From: an uncultured Alphaproteobacteria bacterium
GTDB lineage: Bacteria > Pseudomonadota > Alphaproteobacteria > Thalassobaculales > Thalassobaculaceae
DNA length: 42,531 nt
Reading direction: 5' to 3'
Assembly (NCBI GenBank): GCA_937776645.1
Contig: CALMRI010000005.1
Location: forward strand, 1-42,531
A program made the position numbers and the translations under genes. Shown in pieces: positions 40,056 to 42,531 of this stretch; the stretch's first letter is position 1, and every line of letters starts with the position of its first letter. Under the pieces are notes generated by a model. The model ran no database searches, was not told the origin of the DNA, and saw only the letters and a program-made list of their open reading frames with translations.

Positions 40056-41080
40056 CAGGTGCCTTCCTCGATCCGTCGAATTTGGTTCAGCACGTCGAGT
40101 TCCATTTCGACCGCCTTGCGCCCTGTCAGCGCCAATTCCATTGAGGATTCAGCGCCAGAAGTGTGGCGCAACCCCTGATGGTGAGCGATGATCCCCCAAC
40201 GTATCGTCGCCATGACTTCCCAATAGGGCACCGACGACCAGTCGACCAGATACCCGACCTCGGCCTCGTAGCCGCGATAGAGATCGGCGCGGGCGCCGAC
40301 ACCGCCGACCTCGCGGTCATCGACCCCAAAGCGCCAGCAGCGCGCGCAGAGCCAGCCGATATCTTCTATTGGGTCGCCCCAGGAGGCGAATTCCCAATCG
40401 AGAATTCCGGTGATCCGCGCCCCGTCCACCATGACGTTACCGATGCGGTAATCGCCATGGCACAGCACCACGCGGTCGCTTGCGGGGGCGTTTCGGGCAA
40501 GCCAACGGCGGCCCCATTCCAGGATTGGGAGCGGGGTCGGCAGGGTGTCGAGCTCTACCAGAAAACTCTCGGCCCGTTGGCTGGCAGGCGCGGTTGGAGC
40601 CGGTCCGAGAAAACCAAGTTTAGGATGGGGTGGTTTTATTCGATGCAGCCGGGCGATTTCCTGCCCCAGACTCTTAGCCAAGCTCGGACGATGCGGATCG
40701 AGTGCTGGATCCCGAGTAAGCTGACGTGGATTGGCGGTCCCGGCGGCGCGTCGCATGACATAGGCCGGTTTGCCGATCGCTGCCCCCTCGTTATCCAAAA
40801 AAAGGGCTTCCGGTACCGTCATGCCAGTTGTCTGTGCGACTTTCAGCAAGGCAAATTCCTGGGCACGGCTGTGGCTTTGCGCGACCCTTGAGGGGGAGTC
40901 GGTTCGCAGCACCAGTTCCGAGCAGCCGGGCAGCAATCCGCCATTCATGGTGACCCTGATCAACCAATTTTCCTGAATAGCGCCACCTGAAAGTTCGCAA
41001 ATTTCCTCGATCGTCGCACGGACGGCGCCGGCCTGCTCCGCCAACCAATTGGCGAGGGCAGCACGCTGCGCCTCGGTCAT
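40055..41080 (-). CDS. APH-family phosphotransferase (hydroxyacyl-CoA kinase, LvaA-like)
   Basis: 341-residue aminoglycoside-phosphotransferase-fold kinase. The catalytic loop HGDYRIGNVM (208-217) with Asp210 and the metal-binding Asp228 in ILDWEFASWGDP are intact; the nucleotide-binding N-lobe has SGGAIQENWLIRV and LVLRTDSPS. It is not an antibiotic-resistance enzyme by context: it sits between an ACAD10/11-type dehydrogenase (two-base gap on the coding strand) and a DUF6285-like protein, the set in which human ACAD10/11 are fused kinase-dehydrogenases and bacterial LvaA phosphorylates 4-hydroxyacyl-CoA. Phosphate is then removed to yield an enoyl-CoA. Confidence 0.88.
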   Translation of the reverse strand: MTEAQRAALANWLAEQAGAVRATIEEICELSGGAIQENWLIRVTMNGGLLPGCSELVLRTDSPSRVAQSHSRAQEFALLKVAQTTGMTVPEALFLDNEGAAIGKPAYVMRRAAGTANPRQLTRDPALDPHRPSLAKSLGQEIARLHRIKPPHPKLGFLGPAPTAPASQRAESFLVELDTLPTPLPILEWGRRWLARNAPASDRVVLCHGDYRIGNVMVDGARITGILDWEFASWGDPIEDIGWLCARCWRFGVDDREVGGVGARADLYRGYEAEVGYLVDWSSVPYWEVMATIRWGIIAHHQGLRHTSGAESSMELALTGRKAVEMELDVLNQIRRIEEGT

Positions 41081-41081
41081 C

Positions 41082-42284
41082 TCACAGACCCCAGTTCCAG
41101 AAATCCGTACCCTCTGCGCGGTAAAAGCGCGCCAGTACCATCTTGTGGACCTCGGACGCGCCGTCGACTAGGCGGGCCTGTCGGGCATAGCGATAGATCC
41201 ATTCCAGGGCCGTGTCCTTGGAATAACCTCGAGCACCGTTGAGCTGAAGGCAGGTATCGACCGCCCGCTGCAGGGTATCGGCCACATGGTTTTTGGCCAT
41301 CGAGACTTCCTTGCGAGCGAAGTCTCCGTTAGCCAGCTTCCAGGCGGCGCGCATGGTGATCAGGCGGCCAAGCTCGATATCCGATGCGATGCCACCAAGC
41401 ATCATCTGCACGCTTTCACGGTCCGCTAGCTTGACGCCGAAACTCTCGCGCCGCTCGACATACTCACCGGCGATCTCCATCGAGCGTTTGGCCAGACCGA
41501 GCCAACGCATGCAATGGGTCAGCCGCGCCGTTCCCAGCCGGATTTGCGTCAGTTTGAGGCCATCACCAACCTCCATAATCCGGTCGGCGTCATCGATCTC
41601 CAATCCGTCGAACTTGATCTCGCAGTGACCGCCATGCTCTTCCGGTCCCATGATCTCGATGCGCCGGATGATCTCCCAGCCCGGTTGGTCGCGATGGAAC
41701 ATGAAGGCGGTTAGGCCCTTGCGTGGATCGTCCGAGGTCTTGGCCATCAGGATGAAATGCTCGGCTACCTCGGCGCCGGTAATGAACCATTTATGCCCCG
41801 TGATTCGCCATTTTGAATTCCCCATGGGCTCGGCTCGGGTGAGCATCATCGAGGGATCAGAGCCGGAACCCGGATGTGGTTCGGTCATCACGAAGGAGGA
41901 CCGCATCTTTCCGTCGATGATTGGCTGCAGCCACTTGTCCTTTTGTTCCTCGGTCGCTACCCGATTCAAAACGAACATGTTGCCATCGTCGGGGGCCGAG
42001 CAGTTGAAACAAACTGGACCAAAGATCGCACGGTTCATCTCCTCGTAGGATGCCGCCATGCCGATTTGGTCAAAACCGAGGCCGCCGCGTTCTTTTGGCA
42101 TCTGCGGCGCCCAAAGACCGGCGGCCTTAACTTTGTCCTGGGTCGTCTTCAGGATGCCCGGTGCGATGTTCTCATGCGCGTCGTAATTCGCCTTGTCGGC
42201 CTCCAGCGGAATGATGTGTTCGTCGACGAAGGTCCGGACCTTGGTGCGGTAGTCCTCGATCTCTGGGGAAAGGGTAAAGTCCAT
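41082..42284 (-). CDS. ACAD10/11-type acyl-CoA dehydrogenase (LvaC-like)
   Basis: 400 residues. MDFTLSPEIEDYRTKVRTFVDEHI, PKERGGLGFDQIG, SFVMTEPHPGSGSDPSMM near 134-151 and HKWFITGAEVAEHFI define the FAD site. The C-terminal catalytic segment is ARLVDGASEVHKMVLARF: Asp replaces the Glu of xEGxxE, as in the ACAD10/11 branch (DGxxEVH). Start at ATG 42284 with GAGAG upstream; the open frame continues 25 codons further without family likeness. It heads the unit with the kinase and small partner. In the characterised relatives this subunit eliminates phosphate from the phosphorylated 4-hydroxyacyl-CoA and is not a plain dehydrogenase. Confidence 0.9.
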   Translation of the reverse strand: MDFTLSPEIEDYRTKVRTFVDEHIIPLEADKANYDAHENIAPGILKTTQDKVKAAGLWAPQMPKERGGLGFDQIGMAASYEEMNRAIFGPVCFNCSAPDDGNMFVLNRVATEEQKDKWLQPIIDGKMRSSFVMTEPHPGSGSDPSMMLTRAEPMGNSKWRITGHKWFITGAEVAEHFILMAKTSDDPRKGLTAFMFHRDQPGWEIIRRIEIMGPEEHGGHCEIKFDGLEIDDADRIMEVGDGLKLTQIRLGTARLTHCMRWLGLAKRSMEIAGEYVERRESFGVKLADRESVQMMLGGIASDIELGRLITMRAAWKLANGDFARKEVSMAKNHVADTLQRAVDTCLQLNGARGYSKDTALEWIYRYARQARLVDGASEVHKMVLARFYRAEGTDFWNWGL

Positions 42285-42508
42285 GAAGCTCTCGATAGGT
42301 TCGTGGCGGGTGCTAGACGAATGCGCAACATAGAGCGCTCGGTCAAGCCCGAAGGCCAAGATGGATGGGATGAGCGGGAATTGCCCACATTGATCCCGTT
42401 ACGGTTTGATGTGGCGACTCCATGGCTTGACCAACCGGTTGTTCTCGTATTGCCTTTGTAGATCGGGCTGAAACGCCGCGAGCGCAATCATTGCAAGGGA
42501 ACGAACAG

Positions 42509-42531
42509 ATGAGCATTCAACGTCATGAGAT
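42509..42531 (+). CDS. Start of an unidentified gene (possibly Rid/YjgF family)
   Basis: AAGGGA about 9 bases before ATG 42509, then MSIQRHE to the window edge. RidA-type enamine deaminases often begin with a similar Ile-x-Arg-His-Glu segment, but seven residues cannot prove it. Divergent from the ACAD10/11-type gene with 224 bases between, in which no other gene is seen. Confidence 0.4.

Noticed and set aside
40055..41080. Antibiotic-resistance aminoglycoside phosphotransferase
   Set aside because: The fold is APH-like, but the conserved ACAD10/11 and DUF6285-like neighbours point to a hydroxyacyl-CoA kinase.
1..42531. tRNA, rRNA, CRISPR array, prophage or integrative element
   Set aside because: No cloverleaf-like tRNA ends, spaced direct repeats, integrase or attachment-like repeats were seen on either strand; only the IS1380 fragment is mobile-element derived.

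Overview
The window is GC-rich, densely packed bacterial DNA with no rRNA, tRNA, phage or CRISPR signature. Gene content points to an alphaproteobacterium, probably a Rhodospirillales-like relative with a large acyl-CoA catabolic repertoire: five acyl-CoA-dehydrogenase-fold proteins, two enoyl-CoA hydratase-fold proteins, two ADP-forming acyl-CoA ligases, a CoA racemase, several SDRs, a luciferase-like flavoenzyme, a TauD-type dioxygenase and a cobalt-type nitrile hydratase family enzyme. The taxonomic assignment is inference from content and style, not from a marker gene.

Left part (1-6.3 kb). The 5' end of an acyl-CoA synthetase (minus) lies opposite an alpha-methylacyl-CoA racemase that is broken by a one-base frameshift. 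Then come a truncated IS1380-type transposase remnant, an ADP-forming acyl-CoA ligase, a MaoC-type hot-dog protein and a dienelactone hydrolase.

Middle part (6.3-30.1 kb) is almost entirely minus strand and falls into operon-like groups: (a) an LLM flavoenzyme, and an FAD oxidoreductase coupled to an SDR; (b) an unrecognised 533-residue protein followed by a 95-bp imperfect palindrome; (c) a paired acyl-CoA dehydrogenase (two unlike subunits), a second ADP-forming ligase and an enoyl-CoA hydratase-fold protein lacking both catalytic glutamates; (d) SDR, carboxymuconolactone-decarboxylase-like protein, two tandem SMP-30 lactonases, an AroE-like dehydrogenase and cinA; (e) an L-gulonate-3-dehydrogenase-like protein, a fused alpha/beta 2-oxoacid dehydrogenase E1 without E2/E3, an aspartate-dehydrogenase-family protein, a small conserved protein and an alpha/beta hydrolase; (f) cbtB-cbtA, a predicted cobalt transporter whose CbtB is only 58 residues; (g) a D-2-hydroxyacid dehydrogenase.

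Right part (30.2-42.5 kb). A plus-strand Ldh-type oxidoreductase and TauD-type dioxygenase converge on a three-gene cobalt nitrile hydratase/thiocyanate hydrolase set in which the beta chain is split into two genes (order betaN-betaC-alpha, as in scnB-scnA-scnC). A plus-strand run follows: MFS exporter, ACAD-fold flavin monooxygenase, VOC protein, enoyl-CoA hydratase, acyl-CoA dehydrogenase. Converging on it is a minus-strand trio (ACAD10/11-type dehydrogenase, APH-type kinase, small DUF6285-like protein) that resembles LvaC-LvaA-LvaB of levulinate/4-hydroxyacid catabolism. The last bases hold the start of another plus-strand gene.

Working together: most genes fit activation of carboxylic acids to CoA thioesters followed by beta-oxidation-like steps. 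The cobalt transporter a few kb from a cobalt-type NHase/SCNase is a plausible metal-supply link. Three short AT-rich patches (24.5, 32.5 and 37.7 kb) stand out from the GC-rich background, two of them inside otherwise intact genes.
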